Below, piece by piece: positions 40,902 through 53,395 of a DNA stretch of 64,000 bases. A program made the position numbers and the translations under genes. This stretch comes from Atherix ibis (taxonomy: Eukaryota; Arthropoda; Insecta; Diptera; Athericidae). Position 1 is the first letter of the stretch, and each line of letters begins with the position of its first letter. The notes beneath the pieces were generated by a model, which made no database searches, was not told the origin of the DNA, and was given only the letters and a program-made list of their open reading frames with translations. The stretch lies in contig CATQJD010000146.1 of NCBI GenBank assembly GCA_958298945.1, forward strand, positions 930,001-994,000. The letters run 5' to 3'.

Positions 40902-42597
40902 AAGAAATATGAAATAGTATATTTAAGAGGAATATGAAGTAGTATATTTAAGAGGAATATGAAGTAGTATATTTAAGAGGAATATGAAGTAGTATATTTA
41001 AGAGAATTATGAAGTAGTATATTTAAGAGGAATATGCAGTAGTATATTTAAGAAGAATATGAAGTAGTATATTTAAGAGAAATATGAAGTACTATATTTA
41101 AGAGGAATATGCAGTATTATGTTTAAGAGGAATATGCAGTAGTACATTTAAGAGGAATATGAAGTAGTATATTTAAGATCAATATGAAGTAGTATATTTA
41201 AGAGGAATATGAAGTAGTATATTTAAGAGGAATATGAAGTAGTATATTTAAGAGGAATATGAAGTAGTATATATAAGAAGAATATGAAGTAGTATATTTA
41301 AGACGAATATGAAGTAGTATATTTAAGAGGAATATGAAGTAGAATATTTAAAGGGATTATGAAGTAGTATATTTGAGATTAATATCAAGTAGTATATTTA
41401 AGAGGAATATGCAGGAGTTTATTTAAGAGGAATATTAAGTATTATATTATAGAGGAATATGCAGTAGTATATTTAAGAGAAATATGAAGTAGTATATTTA
41501 AGAGGAATATGAAGTAGTATATTTAAGAGTAATATGAAGTAGTATATTTAAGAGGAATATGTAGAAGTATATTTAAGGGGAATATGAAGTAGTATATTTA
41601 ATAGGAATAGAAAAAAGTATATTTAAGAGTAATATGCAGTAGTATATTTAAGAAGAATATTATTTATTATATTTAAGAGGAATATTAAGTATAATATTTA
41701 AGAGGAATATGAAGTAGTATATTTCAGAGAATATGAAGTAGTATATTTAAGAGAAATCTGCAGTATTATATTTAAGAGAAATTTGAAGTAGTATATTTAA
41801 GAGGAATATGCTGTAGTATATTTAAGAGGAATATGAAGTAGTATATTGAAGAGAAATATGAAGTAGTATATTGAAGAGAAATATGAAGTAGTATATTTAA
41901 GAGGAATATGAAGTAGTATATTTAAGAGTAATATGAAGTAGTATATTTAAGAGGAATATGCAGAAGTATATTTAAGAGGAATATGAAGTAATATATTTAA
42001 TAGGAATAAAAAGTAGTATATTTAAGAGGAATATGCAGTAGTATATTTAAGAAGAATATTATTTATTATATTTAAGAGGAATATTAAGTATTATATTTAA
42101 GAGGAATATGAAGTAGTATATTTAAGAGAATATGAAGTAGTATATTTAAGAGGAATCTGCAGTTTTATATTTAAGAGAAATTTGAAGTAGTATATTTAAG
42201 AGGAATATGCTGTAGTATATTTAAGAGGAATATGAAGTAGTATATTAAAGAGAAATGTGAAGTAGTATATTGAAGAGAAATATGAAGTAGTATATTTAAG
42301 AGGAATATGCAGTAGTATATTTAAGAGAAATATGAAGTAGTATATTTAAGAGGAATATGAAGTAATATATTTAAGAGGAATATGCAGTACTATATTTAAG
42401 AGGAATATGAAGTAGTATATTTAAGAGGAATATGAAGAGGTATATTTAAGAGGAATATGAAGTAGTATATTTAAGAGGAATATGACGTAGTATATTTAAG
42501 AGGAATATGAAGTAGTATATTTAAGAGAAATATGAAGTAGAATATTTAATAGGAATATGCAGTAGTATATTTAAGAGGAATATGAAGTAGTATATTT

Positions 42598-43988
42598 AAG
42601 TAGAATATGAAGTAGTATATTTAAGAGGAATATGCAGTAGTATATTTTTGAGGAATCTTAAGTATTACATTTATGATGAATATTAAGTATTATATTTAAG
42701 AGTAATATGAAATATTATATTTAAGAGGAATATGAAGTAGTATATTTAAGAGGAATATGCAGTAGTATATTTAAGAGGAATATGACGTAGTATATTTAAG
42801 AGGAATATGAAGTAGTATATTTAAGAGAAATATGAAGTAGAATATTTAAGAGGAATATGCAGTAGTATATTTAAGAGGAATATGAAGTAGTATATTTAAG
42901 AGGAATATGAACTAGTATATTTAAGAGGAAAATGCAGTAGTATATTTAAGAGGAATATGAAGTAGTATATTTAAGAGAAATATGAAGTAGTATATTTAAG
43001 AGGTATATGAAGTATTATATTTAAGAGGCATATGAAGTAGTATATTTAAGAGGAATATGCAGTAGTATATTTAAGAGGAATATGAAGTAGTATATGTAAG
43101 AGGAATATGCAGTAGTTCATTTCAGAGGAATATTAAGTATTATATTTAAGAGGAATGTTAAGTATTATATTTAAGAGGAATATGCAGTATTTACATATAT
43201 GTAAAAGAAATATGAAGTAGTATATTTAAGAGGAATATAAAGTAGTATATTTAAGAGGAATATGAAGTAGTATACTTAAGAGGAATATGAAGTAGTATAT
43301 TTAAGAGAAATATGATGTAGTATATTTAAGAGGAATATGCAGTAGTATATTTAAGAAGAATATGAAGTAGTATATTTAAGAGAAATATGAAGTAGTATAT
43401 TTAAGAGGAATATGCAGTAGTATATTTAAGAGGAATATGCAGTAGTACATTTAAGAGGAATATGAAGTTTTATATTTAAGAGGAATATGCAGTAGTATAT
43501 TTAAGAGGAATATGAAGTAGTATATTTAAGATTAATATGAAGTAGTATATTTAAGAGGAATATGAAGTAGTATATTTAAGAGGAATATGAAGTAGTATAT
43601 TTAAGAGAAATAATAAGTAGTATATTAAAGAGGAATATGCAGTAGTATATTTAAGAGGAATATGAAGTATTATATTTAAGAGGAATATGGAGTTGTATAT
43701 TTAAGAGGAATATGAAGTTTTATATTTAAGAGAATATGAAGTAGTATATTTAAGAGGAATATGCAGTATTATATTTTAGAGGAATATTTAGTATTATATT
43801 TAAGAGGAATATTAAGTATTATAATTTAGAGGAATATGAAGTAATATATTTAAGAGAAATATGAAGTAGTATATTTAAGAGGAATATGAAGTAGTATATT
43901 TAAGAGGAATATGAAGTAGTATATTTAAGAGGAATATGAAGTAGTATATTTAAGAGAAATATGAAGTAGTATATTTAAGAGGAATATG
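42598..43988 (+). repeat. 1390-bp HOR unit, copy 1 of 5
   Basis: This unit is measured from the rare monomer AAGTAGAATATG to the monomer GCAGAAGTATATTT. The distance is exactly 1390 bp here and at 44801-46191, 48154-49544, 49958-51348 and 53396-54786. In order inside it come TTACATTTATGATG, TAATATGAAATATTA, GACGTAG, GAACTAG, GGAAAATGCAG, TAGTTCATTTCAG, the palindrome, GTATACTTAAG, TATGATGTAG, AAGATTAATATG, AAATAATAAG and ATTATAATTTAGAGG. Confidence 0.88.
43190..43205 (+). repeat. 16-bp perfect palindrome TTTACATATATGTAAA
   Basis: Here the flanking monomer reads GCAGTATTT instead of GCAGTAGTT, which extends the perfect palindrome to 16 bp. The same form recurs at 45393 and 50550. Confidence 0.9.
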
Positions 43989-44800
43989 CAGAAGTATATT
44001 TAAGAGGAATATGAAGTAGTATATATAAGAGGAATATGAAGTTGTATATTTAAGAGGAATATGCAGTAGTATATTTAAGAGGAATATTAAGTAGTATATT
44101 TAAGAGGAATATGAAGTAGTATATTTAAGAGTAATATGAAGTAGTATATTTAAGAGGAATATGCAGAAGTATATTTAAGAGGAATATGAAGTAATATATT
44201 TAATAGGAATAAAAATTAGTATATTTAAGAGGAATATGCAGTAGTATATTTAAGAAGAATATTATTTATTATATTTAAGAGGAATATTAAGTATTATATT
44301 TAAGAGGAATATGAAGTAGTATATTTAAGAGAATATGAAGTAGTATATTTAAGAGGAATCTGCAGTTTTATATTTAAGAGAAATTTGAAGTAGTATATTT
44401 AAGAGGAATATGCTGTAGTATATTTAAGAGGAATATGAAGTAGTATATTAAAGACAAATGTGAAGTAGTATATTGAAGAGAAATATGAAGTAGTATATTT
44501 AAGAGGAATATGCAGTAGTATATTTAAGAGAAATATGAAGTAGTATATTTAAGAGGAATATGAAGTAATATATTTAAGAGGAATATGCAGTAGTATATTT
44601 AAGAGGAATATGAAGTAGTATATTTAAGAGGAATATGAAGAGGTATATTTAAGAGGAATATGAAGTAGTATATTTAAGAGGAATATGACGTAGTATATTT
44701 AAGAGGAATATGAAGTAGTATATTTAAGAGAAATATGAAGTAGAATATTTAATAGGAATATGCAGTAGTATATTTAAGAGGAATATGAAGTAGTATATTT

Positions 44801-46191
44801 AAGTAGAATATGAAGTAGTATATTTAAGAGGAATATGCAGTAGTATATTTTAGAGGAATCTTAAGTATTACATTTATGATGAATATTAAGTATTATATTT
44901 AAGAGTAATATGAAATATTATGTTTAAGAGGAATATGAAGTAGTATATTTAAGAGGAATATGCAGTAGTATATTTAAGAGGAATATGACGTAGTATATTT
45001 AAGAGGAATATGAAGTAGTATATTTAAGAGAAATATGAAGTAGAATATTTAAGAGGAATATGCAGTAGTATATTTAAGAGGAATATGAAGTAGTATATTT
45101 AAGAGGAATATGAACTAGTATATTTAAGAGGAAAATGCAGTAGTATATTTAAGAGGAATATGAAGTAGTATATTTAAGAGAAATATGAAGTAGTATATTT
45201 AAGAGGTATATGAAGTATTATATTTAAGAGGCATATGAAGTAGTATATTTAAGAGGAATATGCAGTAGTATATTTAAGAGGAATATGAAGTAGTATATGT
45301 AAGAGGAATATGCAGTAGTTCATTTCAGAGGAATATTAAATATTATATTTAAGAGGAATGTTAAGTATTATATTTAAGAGGAATATGCAGTATTTACATA
45401 TATGTAAAAGAAATATGAAGTAGTATATTTAAGAGGAATATAAAGTAGTATATTTAAGAGGAATATGAAGTAGTATACTTAAGAGGAATATGAAGTAGTA
45501 TATTTAAGAGAAATATGATGTAGTATATTTAAGAGGAATATGCAGTAGTATATTTAAGAAGAATATGAAGTAGTATATTTAAGAGAAATATGAAGTAGTA
45601 TATTTAAGAGGAATATGCAGTAGTATATTTAAGAGGAATATGCAGTAGTACATTTAAGAGGAATATGAAGTTTTATATTTAAGAGGAATATGCAGTAGTA
45701 TATTTAAGAGGAATATGAAGTAGTATATTTAAGATTAATATGAAGTAGTATATTTAAGAGGAATATGAAGTAGTATATTTAAGAGGAATATGAAGTAGTA
45801 TATTTAAGAGAAATAATAAGTAGTATATTAAAGAGGAATATGCAGTAGTATATTTAAGAGGAATATGAAGTATTATATTTAAGAGGAATATGGAGTTGTA
45901 TATTTAAGAGGAATATGAAGTTTTATATTTAAGAGAATATGAAGTAGTATATTTAAGAGGAATATGCAGTATTATATTTTAGAGGAATATTTAGTATTAT
46001 ATTTAAGAGGAATATTAAGTATTATAATTTAGAGGAATATGAAGTAATATATTTAAGAGAAATATGAAGTAGTATATTTTAGAGGAATATGAAGTAGTAT
46101 ATTTAAGAGGAATATGAAGTAGTATATTTAAGAGGAATATGAAGTAGTATATTTAAGAGAAATATGAAGTAGTATATTTAAGAGGAATATG
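44801..46191 (+). repeat. 1390-bp HOR unit, copy 2 of 5
   Basis: The order of variant monomers and the length match copy 1. It carries TATTAAATATTA after TTCATTTCAGAGG (near 45337), where copy 1 has TATTAAGTATTA. Copies 3 to 5 share the AAATATTA form, so copy 1 stands apart at this site. Confidence 0.87.
45393..45408 (+). repeat. 16-bp palindrome, second copy
   Basis: This is the copy of the 43190 site 2203 bp downstream, in copy B of that tandem pair, with an identical core. Confidence 0.9.
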
Positions 46192-48153
46192 CAGAAGTAT
46201 ATTTAAGAGGAATATGAAGTAGTATATATAAGAGGAATATGAAGTTGTATATTTAAGAGGAATATGCAGTAGTATATTTAAGAGGAATATGAAGAAGTAT
46301 ATTTAAGAGGAATATGAAGTAGTATATTTAAGAGGAATATAAAGTAGTATATTTAAGAGGAATATGCAGTTGTATATTTAAGAGGAATATGAAGTAGTAT
46401 ATTTAAGAGGAATATGAGGTAGTATATTTAAGAGGAATATGCAGTAGTATATTTAAGAGGAATATGAAGTAGTATATTTAAGAGGTATACGAAGTAGTAT
46501 ATTTAAGAGGAATATGCAGTAGTATATGTAAGAGGAATATGAAGTAGTATATTTAAGAGGAATATGCAGTTGTATATTTAAGAGGAATATGAAGTAGTAT
46601 ATTTAAAAGGAATATGAAGTAGTATATTTAAGAGGAATATGAAGTAGTATATTTAAGAGGAATATGAAGTAGTATATTTAAGAGTAATATGAAGTAGTAT
46701 ATTTAAGAGGAATATGAAGTAGTATATTTAAGAGGTATATGAAGTAGTATATTTAAGAGGAATATGCAGTAGTATATTTAAGAGGAATATAAAGTAGTAT
46801 ATTTAAGAGGCATATGCAGTAGTATATTGAAGAGGAATATGAAGTAGTATATTTAAGAGGCATATGAAGTAGTATATTTATGAGGAATATGAAGTATTAT
46901 ATTTAAGAGGAAAATGAAGTAGTATATTTAAGAGAAATATGAAGTAGTATATTTAAGAGGAATATGAAGTAGTATATTTAAGAGGAATATGCAGTTGTAT
47001 ATTTAAGAGGAATATGAAGTAGTATATTTAAAAGGAATTTGAAGTAGTATATTTAAGAGGAATATGAAGTAGTATATTTAAGAGGAATATGAAGTAGTAT
47101 ATTTAAGAGGTATATGAAGTAGTATATTTAAGAGGAATATGCAGTAGTATATTTAAGAGGAATATGCATTAGTATATTTAAGAGGAATATGAAGTAGTAT
47201 ATGTAAGAGGAATATGAAGTAGTATATTTATGAGGAATATGAAGTAGTATATTTGAGAGGTATACGAAGTAGTATATTTAAGAGGAATATGCAGTAGTAT
47301 ATTTAAGAGGAATATGAAGTAGTATATTTAAGAGGAATATGCAGTTGTATATTTAAGAGGAATATGAAGTAGTATATTTAAAAGGAATATGAAGTAGTAT
47401 ATTTAAGAGGTATATGAAGTAGTATATTTAAGAGGAATATGCAGTAGTATATTTAAGAGGAATATAAAGTAGTATATTTAAGAGGCATATGCAGTAGTAT
47501 ATTGAAGAGGAATATGAAGTAGTATATTTAAGAGGCATATGAAGTAGTATATTTAAGAAGAATATGCATTAGTATATTTAAGAGAAATATGAAGTAGTAT
47601 ATGTAAGAGGAATATGAAGTAGTATATTTATGAGGAATATGAAGTATTATATTTAAGAGTCATATGCAGTAGTATATTGAAGAGGAATATGAAGTAGTAT
47701 ATTTAAGAGGCATATGAAGTAGTATATTTAAGAAGAATACGCATTAGTATATTTAAGAGGAATATGAAGTAGTATATGTAAGAGGAATATGAATTTGTAT
47801 ATTTAAGAGGAATATGAAGTATTATATATAAGAGAATATGAAGTAGTATATTTAAGAGGAATATGCAGTATTATATTTTAGAGGAATATTAAGTATTATA
47901 TTTAAGAGGAATATTAAGTATTATAATTTAGAGGAATATGAAGTAGTATATTTAAGAGGAATATGAAGTAGTATATTTAAGAAGAATATGAAGTAGTATA
48001 TATAAGAGAAATATAAAGTAGTATATTTAAGAGGAATATGCAGAAGTATATTTAAGAGGAATATGAAGTAGTATATATAAGAGGAATATGAAGTTGTATA
48101 TTTAAGAGGAATATGCAGTAGTATATTTAAGAGGAATATTAAGTAGTATATTT

Positions 48154-49544
48154 AAGTAGAATATGAAGTAGTATATTTAAGAGGAATATGCAGTAGTATA
48201 TTTTAGAGGAATCTTAAGTATTACATTTATGATGAATATTAAGTATTATATTTAAGAGTAATATGAAATATTATATTTAAGAGGAATATGAAGTAGTATA
48301 TTTAAGAGGAATATGCAGTAGTATATTTAAGAGGAATATGACGTAGTATATTTAAGAGGAATATGAAGTAGTATATTTAAGAGAAATATGAAGTAGAATA
48401 TTTAAGAGGAATATGCAGTAGTATATTTAAGAGGAATATGAAGTAGTATATTTAAGAGGAATATGAACTAGTATATTTAAGAGGAAAATGCAGTAGTATA
48501 TTTAAGAGGAATATGAAGTAGTATATTTAAGAGAAATATGAAGTAGTATATTTAAGAGGTATATGAAGTATTATATTTAAGAGGCATATGAAGTAGTATA
48601 TTTAAGAGGAATATGCAGTAGTATATTTAAGAGGAATATGAAGTAGTATATGTAAGAGGAATATGCAGTAGTTCATTTCAGAGGAATATTAAATATTATA
48701 TTTAAGAGGAATGTTAAGTATTATATTTAAGAGGAATATGCAGTATTTACATAAATGTAAAAGAAATATGAAGTAGTATATTTAAGAGGAATATAAAGTA
48801 GTATATTTAAGAGGAATATGAAGTAGTATACTTAAGAGGAATATGAAGTAGTATATTTAAGAGAAATATGATGTAGTATATTTAAGAGGAATATGCAGTA
48901 GTATATTTAAGAAGAATATGAAGTAGTATATTTAAGAGAAATATGAAGTAGTATATTTAAGAGGAATATGCAGTAGTATATTTAAGAGGAATATGCAGTA
49001 GTACATTTAAGAGGAATATGAAGTTTTATATTTAAGAGGAATATGCAGTAGTATATTTAAGAGGAATATGAAGTAGTATATTTAAGATTAATATGAAGTA
49101 GTATATTTAAGAGGAATATGAAGTAGTATATTTAAGAGGAATATGAAGTAGTATATTTAAGAGAAATAATAAGTAGTATATTAAAGAGGAATATGCAGTA
49201 GTATATTTAAGAGGAATATGAAGTATTATATTTAAGAGGAATATGGAGTTGTATATTTAAGAGGAATATGAAGTTTTATATTTAAGAGAATATGAAGTAG
49301 TATATTTAAGAGGAATATGCAGTATTATATTTTAGAGGAATATTTAGTATTATATTTAAGAGGAATATTAAGTATTATAATTTAGAGGAATATGAAGTAA
49401 TATATTTAAGAGAAATATGAAGTAGTATATTTAAGAGGAATATGAAGTAGTATATTTAAGAGGAATATGAAGTAGTATATTTAAGAGGAATATGAAGTAG
49501 TATATTTAAGAGAAATATGAAGTAGTATATTTAAGAGGAATATG
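48154..49544 (+). repeat. 1390-bp HOR unit, copy 3 of 5
   Basis: The length and order are the same. It is distinguished by the broken palindrome centre at 48746, shared only with copy 5. Confidence 0.87.
48746..48761 (+). repeat. Palindrome with broken centre, TTTACATAAATGTAAA
   Basis: One substitution at the centre (ATAAAT for ATATAT) breaks the perfect symmetry. The same broken form is at 53988, 5242 bp away, while the intervening site at 50550 is intact. The substitution therefore tracks the 5242-bp duplication. Confidence 0.88.
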
Positions 49545-49957
49545 CAGAAGTATATTTAAGAGGAATATGCTGTAGTATATTTAAGAGGAATATGAAGTAG
49601 TATATTAAAGACAAATGTGAAGTAGTATATTGAAGAGAAATATGAAGTAGTATATTTAAGAGGAATATGCAGTAGTATATTTAAGAGAAATATGAAGTAG
49701 TATATTTAAGAGGAATATGAAGTAATATATTTAAGAGGAATATGCAGTAGTATATTTAAGAGGAATATGAAGTAGTATATTTAAGAGGAATATGAAGAGG
49801 TATATTTAAGAGGAATATGAAGTAGTATATTTAAGAGGAATATGACGTAGTATATTTAAGAGGAATATGAAGTAGTATATTTAAGAGAAATATGAAGTAG
49901 AATATTTAATAGGAATATGCAGTAGTATATTTAAGAGGAATATGAAGTAGTATATTT

Positions 49958-51348
49958 AAGTAGAATATGAAGTAGTATATTTAAGAGGAATATGCAGTAG
50001 TATATTTTAGAGGAATCTTAAGTATTACATTTATGATGAATATTAAGTATTATATTTAAGAGTAATATGAAATATTATATTTAAGAGGAATATGAAGTAG
50101 TATATTTAAGAGGAATATGCAGTAGTATATTTAAGAGGAATATGACGTAGTATATTTAAGAGGAATATGAAGTAGTATATTTAAGAGAAATATGAAGTAG
50201 AATATTTAAGAGGAATATGCAGTAGTATATTTAAGAGGAATATGAAGTAGTATATTTAAGAGGAATATGAACTAGTATATTTAAGAGGAAAATGCAGTAG
50301 TATATTTAAGAGGAATATGAAGTAGTATATTTAAGGGAAATATGAAGTAGTATATTTAAGAGGTATATGAAGTATTATATTTAAGAGGCATATGAAGTAG
50401 TATATTTAAGAGGAATATGCAGTAGTATATTTAAGAGGAATATGAAGTAGTATATGTAAGAGGAATATGCAGTAGTTCATTTCAGAGGAATATTAAATAT
50501 TATATTTAAGAGGAATGTTAAGTATTATATTTAAGAGGAATATGCAGTATTTACATATATGTAAAAGAAATATGAAGTAGTATATTTAAGAGGAATATAA
50601 AGTAGTATATTTAAGAGGAATATGAAGTAGTATACTTAAGAGGAATATGAAGTAGTATATTTAAGAGAAATATGATGTAGTATATTTAAGAGGAATATGC
50701 AGTAGTATATTTAAGAAGAATATGAAGTAGTATATTTAAGAGAAATATGAAGTAGTATATTTAAGAGGAATATGCAGTAGTATATTTAAGAGGAATATGC
50801 AGTAGTACATTTAAGAGGAATATGAAGTTTTATATTTAAGAGGAATATGCAGTAGTATATTTAAGAGGAATATGAAGTAGTATATTTAAGATTAATATGA
50901 AGTAGTATATTTAAGAGGAATATGAAGTAGTATATTTAAGAGGAATATGAAGTAGTATATTTAAGAGAAATAATAAGTAGTATATTAAAGAGGAATATGC
51001 AGTAGTATATTTAAGAGGAATATGAAGTATTATATTTAAGAGGAATATGGAGTTGTATATTTAAGAGGAATATGAAGTTTTATATTTAAGAGAATATGAA
51101 GTAGTATATTTAAGAGGAATATGCAGTATTATATTTTAGAGGAATATTTAGTATTATATTTAAGAGGAATATTAAGTATTATAATTTAGAGGAATATGAA
51201 GTAATATATTTAAGAGAAATATGAAGTAGTATATTTAAGAGGAATATGAAGTAGTATATTTAAGAGGAATATGAAGTAGTATATTTAAGAGGAATATGAA
51301 GTAGTATATTTAAGAGAAATATGAAGTAGTATATTTAAGAGGAATATG
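49958..51348 (+). repeat. 1390-bp HOR unit, copy 4 of 5
   Basis: The length and order are the same, with an intact palindrome. It has AAGGGAAATATG near 50336 where the other copies have AAGAGAAATATG. Confidence 0.87.
50550..50565 (+). repeat. 16-bp palindrome, intact
   Basis: TTTACATATATGTAAA is intact here. Its nearest relative by lag is 45393 (5157 bp upstream), in keeping with this segment being a copy of 44412 to about 46290. Confidence 0.9.
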
Positions 51349-51526
51349 CAGAAGTATATTTAAGAGGAATATGAAGTAGTATATATAAGAGGAATATGAA
51401 GTTGTATATTTAAGAGGAATATGCAGTAGTATATTTAAGAGGAATATTAAGTAGTATATTTAAGAGGAATATGAAGAAGTATATTTAAGAGGAATATGAA
51501 GTAGTATATTTAAGAGGAATATGCAG

Positions 51527-51541
51527 TAGTATTGTTCAATA
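51527..51541 (+). repeat. Insert-bearing monomer, TTGTTCAATA form (right cluster)
   Basis: The same insert, with C to T, starts at 51532 and 54970. The TTGCTCAATA form then appears at 56902, 57487, 59444, 60303, 61386, 62977 and 63836. No insert was seen between 7213 and 51532. In the right cluster the monomer before the insert is almost always the TGCAG (or ACAG) type, whereas in the left cluster it is TGAAG. Confidence 0.88.
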
Positions 51542-53395
51542 TATTTAAGAGGAATATGCAGTAGTATATTTAAGAGGAATATAAAGTAGTATATTTAAGA
51601 GGAATATGCAGTTGTATATTTAAGAGGAATATGAAGTAGTATATTTAAGAGGAATATGAGGTAGTATATTTAAGAGGAATATGCAGTAGTATATTTAAGA
51701 GGAATATGAAGTAGTATATTTAAGAGGTATACGAAGTAGTATATTTAAGAGGAATATGCAGTAGTATATGTAAGAGGAATATGAAGTAGTATATTTAAGA
51801 GGAATATGCAGTTGTATATTTAAGAGGAATATGAAGTAGTATATTTAAAAGGAATATGAAGTAGTATATTTAAGAGGAATATGAAGTAGTATATTTAAGA
51901 GGAATATGAAGTAGTATATTTAAGAGTAATATGAAGTAGTATATTTAAGAGGAATATGAAGTAGTATATTTAAGAGGTATATGAAGTAGTATATTTAAGA
52001 GGAATATGCAGTAGTATATTTAAGAGGAATATAAAGTAGTATATTTAAGAGGCATATGCAGTAGTATATTGAAGAGGAATATGAAGTAGTATATTTAAGA
52101 GGCATATGAAGTAGTATATTTATGAGGAATATGAAGTATTATATTTAAGAGGAAAATGAAGTAGTATATTTAAGAGAAATATGAAGTAGTATATTTAAGA
52201 GGAATATGAAGTAGTATATTTAAGAGGAATATGCAGTTGTATATTTAAGAGGAATATGAAGTAGTATATTTAAAAGGAATTTGAAGTAGTATATTTAAGA
52301 GGAATATGAAGTAGTATATTTAAGAGGAATATGAAGTAGTATATTTAAGAGGTATATGAAGTAGTATATTTAAGAGGAATATGCAGTAGTATATTTAAGA
52401 GGAATATGCATTAGTATATTTAAGAGGAATATGAAGTAGTATATGTAAGAGGAATATGAAGTAGTATATTTATGAGGAATATGAAGTAGTATATTTGAGA
52501 GGTATACGAAGTAGTATATTTAAGAGGAATATGCAGTAGTATATTTAAGAGGAATATGAAGTAGTATATTTAAGAGGAATATGCAGTTGTATATTTAAGA
52601 GGAATATGAAGTAGTATATTTAAAAGGAATATGAAGTAGTATATTTAAGAGGTATATGAAGTAGTATATTTAAGAGGAATATGCAGTAGTATATTTAAGA
52701 GGAATATAAAGTAGTATATTTAAGAGGCATATGCAGTAGTATATTGAAGAGGAATATGAAGTAGTATATTTAAGAGGCATATGAAGTAGTATATTTAAGA
52801 AGAATATGCATTAGTATATTTAAGAGAAATATGAAGTAGTATATGTAAGAGGAATATGAAGTAGTATATTTATGAGGAATATGAAGTATTATATTTAAGA
52901 GTCATATGCAGTAGTATATTGAAGAGGAATATGAAGTAGTATATTTAAGAGGCATATGAAGTAGTATATTTAAGAAGAATACGCATTAGTATATTTAAGA
53001 GGAATATGAAGTAGTATATGTAAGAGGAATATGAATTTGTATATTTAAGAGGAATATGAAGTATTATATATAAGAGAATATGAAGTAGTATATTTAAGAG
53101 GAATATGCAGTATTATATTTTAGAGGAATATTAAGTATTATATTTAAGAGGAATATTAAGTATTATAATTTAGAGGAATATGAAGTAGTATATTTAAGAG
53201 GAATATGAAGTAGTATATTTAAGAAGAATATGAAGTAGTATATTTAAGAGAAATATAAAGTAGTATATTTAAGAGGAATATGCAGAAGTATATTTAAGAG
53301 GAATATGAAGTAGTATATATAAGAGGAATATGAAGTTGTATATTTAAGAGGAATATGCAGTAGTATATTTAAGAGGAATATTAAGTAGTATATTT

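Larger units (their letters stand above)
37697..41886 (+). repeat. Mosaic satellite block with a 399-bp sub-repeat
   Basis: This is diversified satellite with no block-size tandem pair. It contains a cassette of variants in fixed order: GCAGAAG, then AATAGGAATAAAAAG, TTATTTATT, an AGAGAATATG monomer one base short, ATCTGCAG, and TGCTGTAG. The cassette starts at 39204 and 39603 (lag 399). Related cassettes start at 41561 and 41960 (also lag 399), and others lie near 28.09, 31.43 and 44.16 kb. Also here are the expanded palindrome (40884) and an expanded GTAAGAGTAT monomer (38629). Confidence 0.7.
41887..44089 (+). repeat. 2203-bp tandem duplication, copy A
   Basis: This block is repeated at a lag of 2203 bp. 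Paired landmarks are AAGAGTAATATG (near 41924/44127), TAGGAATAAA (42001/44204), AAGTAGAATATG (42598/44801), AGTAGTTCATTTCAG (43111/45314) and the 16-bp palindrome (43190/45393). A few substitutions separate the copies, for example AAAAAGTAG versus AAAAATTAG, and AGAGAAATGTG versus AGACAAATGTG near 42247/44450. Confidence 0.86.
44090..46292 (+). repeat. 2203-bp tandem duplication, copy B
   Basis: This is the second copy of the 2203-bp block. Part of it (44412 to about 46290) appears a third time at 49569-51447 with a lag of 5157 bp. That later copy shares the AGACAAATGTG variant of this copy, not the AGAGAAATGTG of copy A, so copy B or a descendant was its source. Confidence 0.85.
46293..49568 (+). 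repeat. Block VII segment X (lag 5242 bp)
   Basis: This segment recurs at about 51542-54810. Correspondences are ATAAAG (46339/51581), TATACGAAG (46486/51728), TAGTTCATTTC (48667/53909) and the broken palindrome (48746/53988). The left 1.85 kb is rich in GGCATATG cassettes and GGTATACGAAG monomers; the right 1.4 kb is one 1390-bp HOR unit. The copy ends where TGCTGTAG appears at 49569. Confidence 0.84.
49569..51541 (+). repeat. Block VII segment Y (copy of 44412-46290, lag 5157 bp)
   Basis: Starting at GCTGTAG (44412/49569), this matches copy B of the 2203-bp pair through the palindrome (45393/50550) to about 51447. It then runs through a GAAGAAG monomer into the 10-bp insert TTGTTCAATA at 51532, the first insert since 7213. 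Confidence 0.82.
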
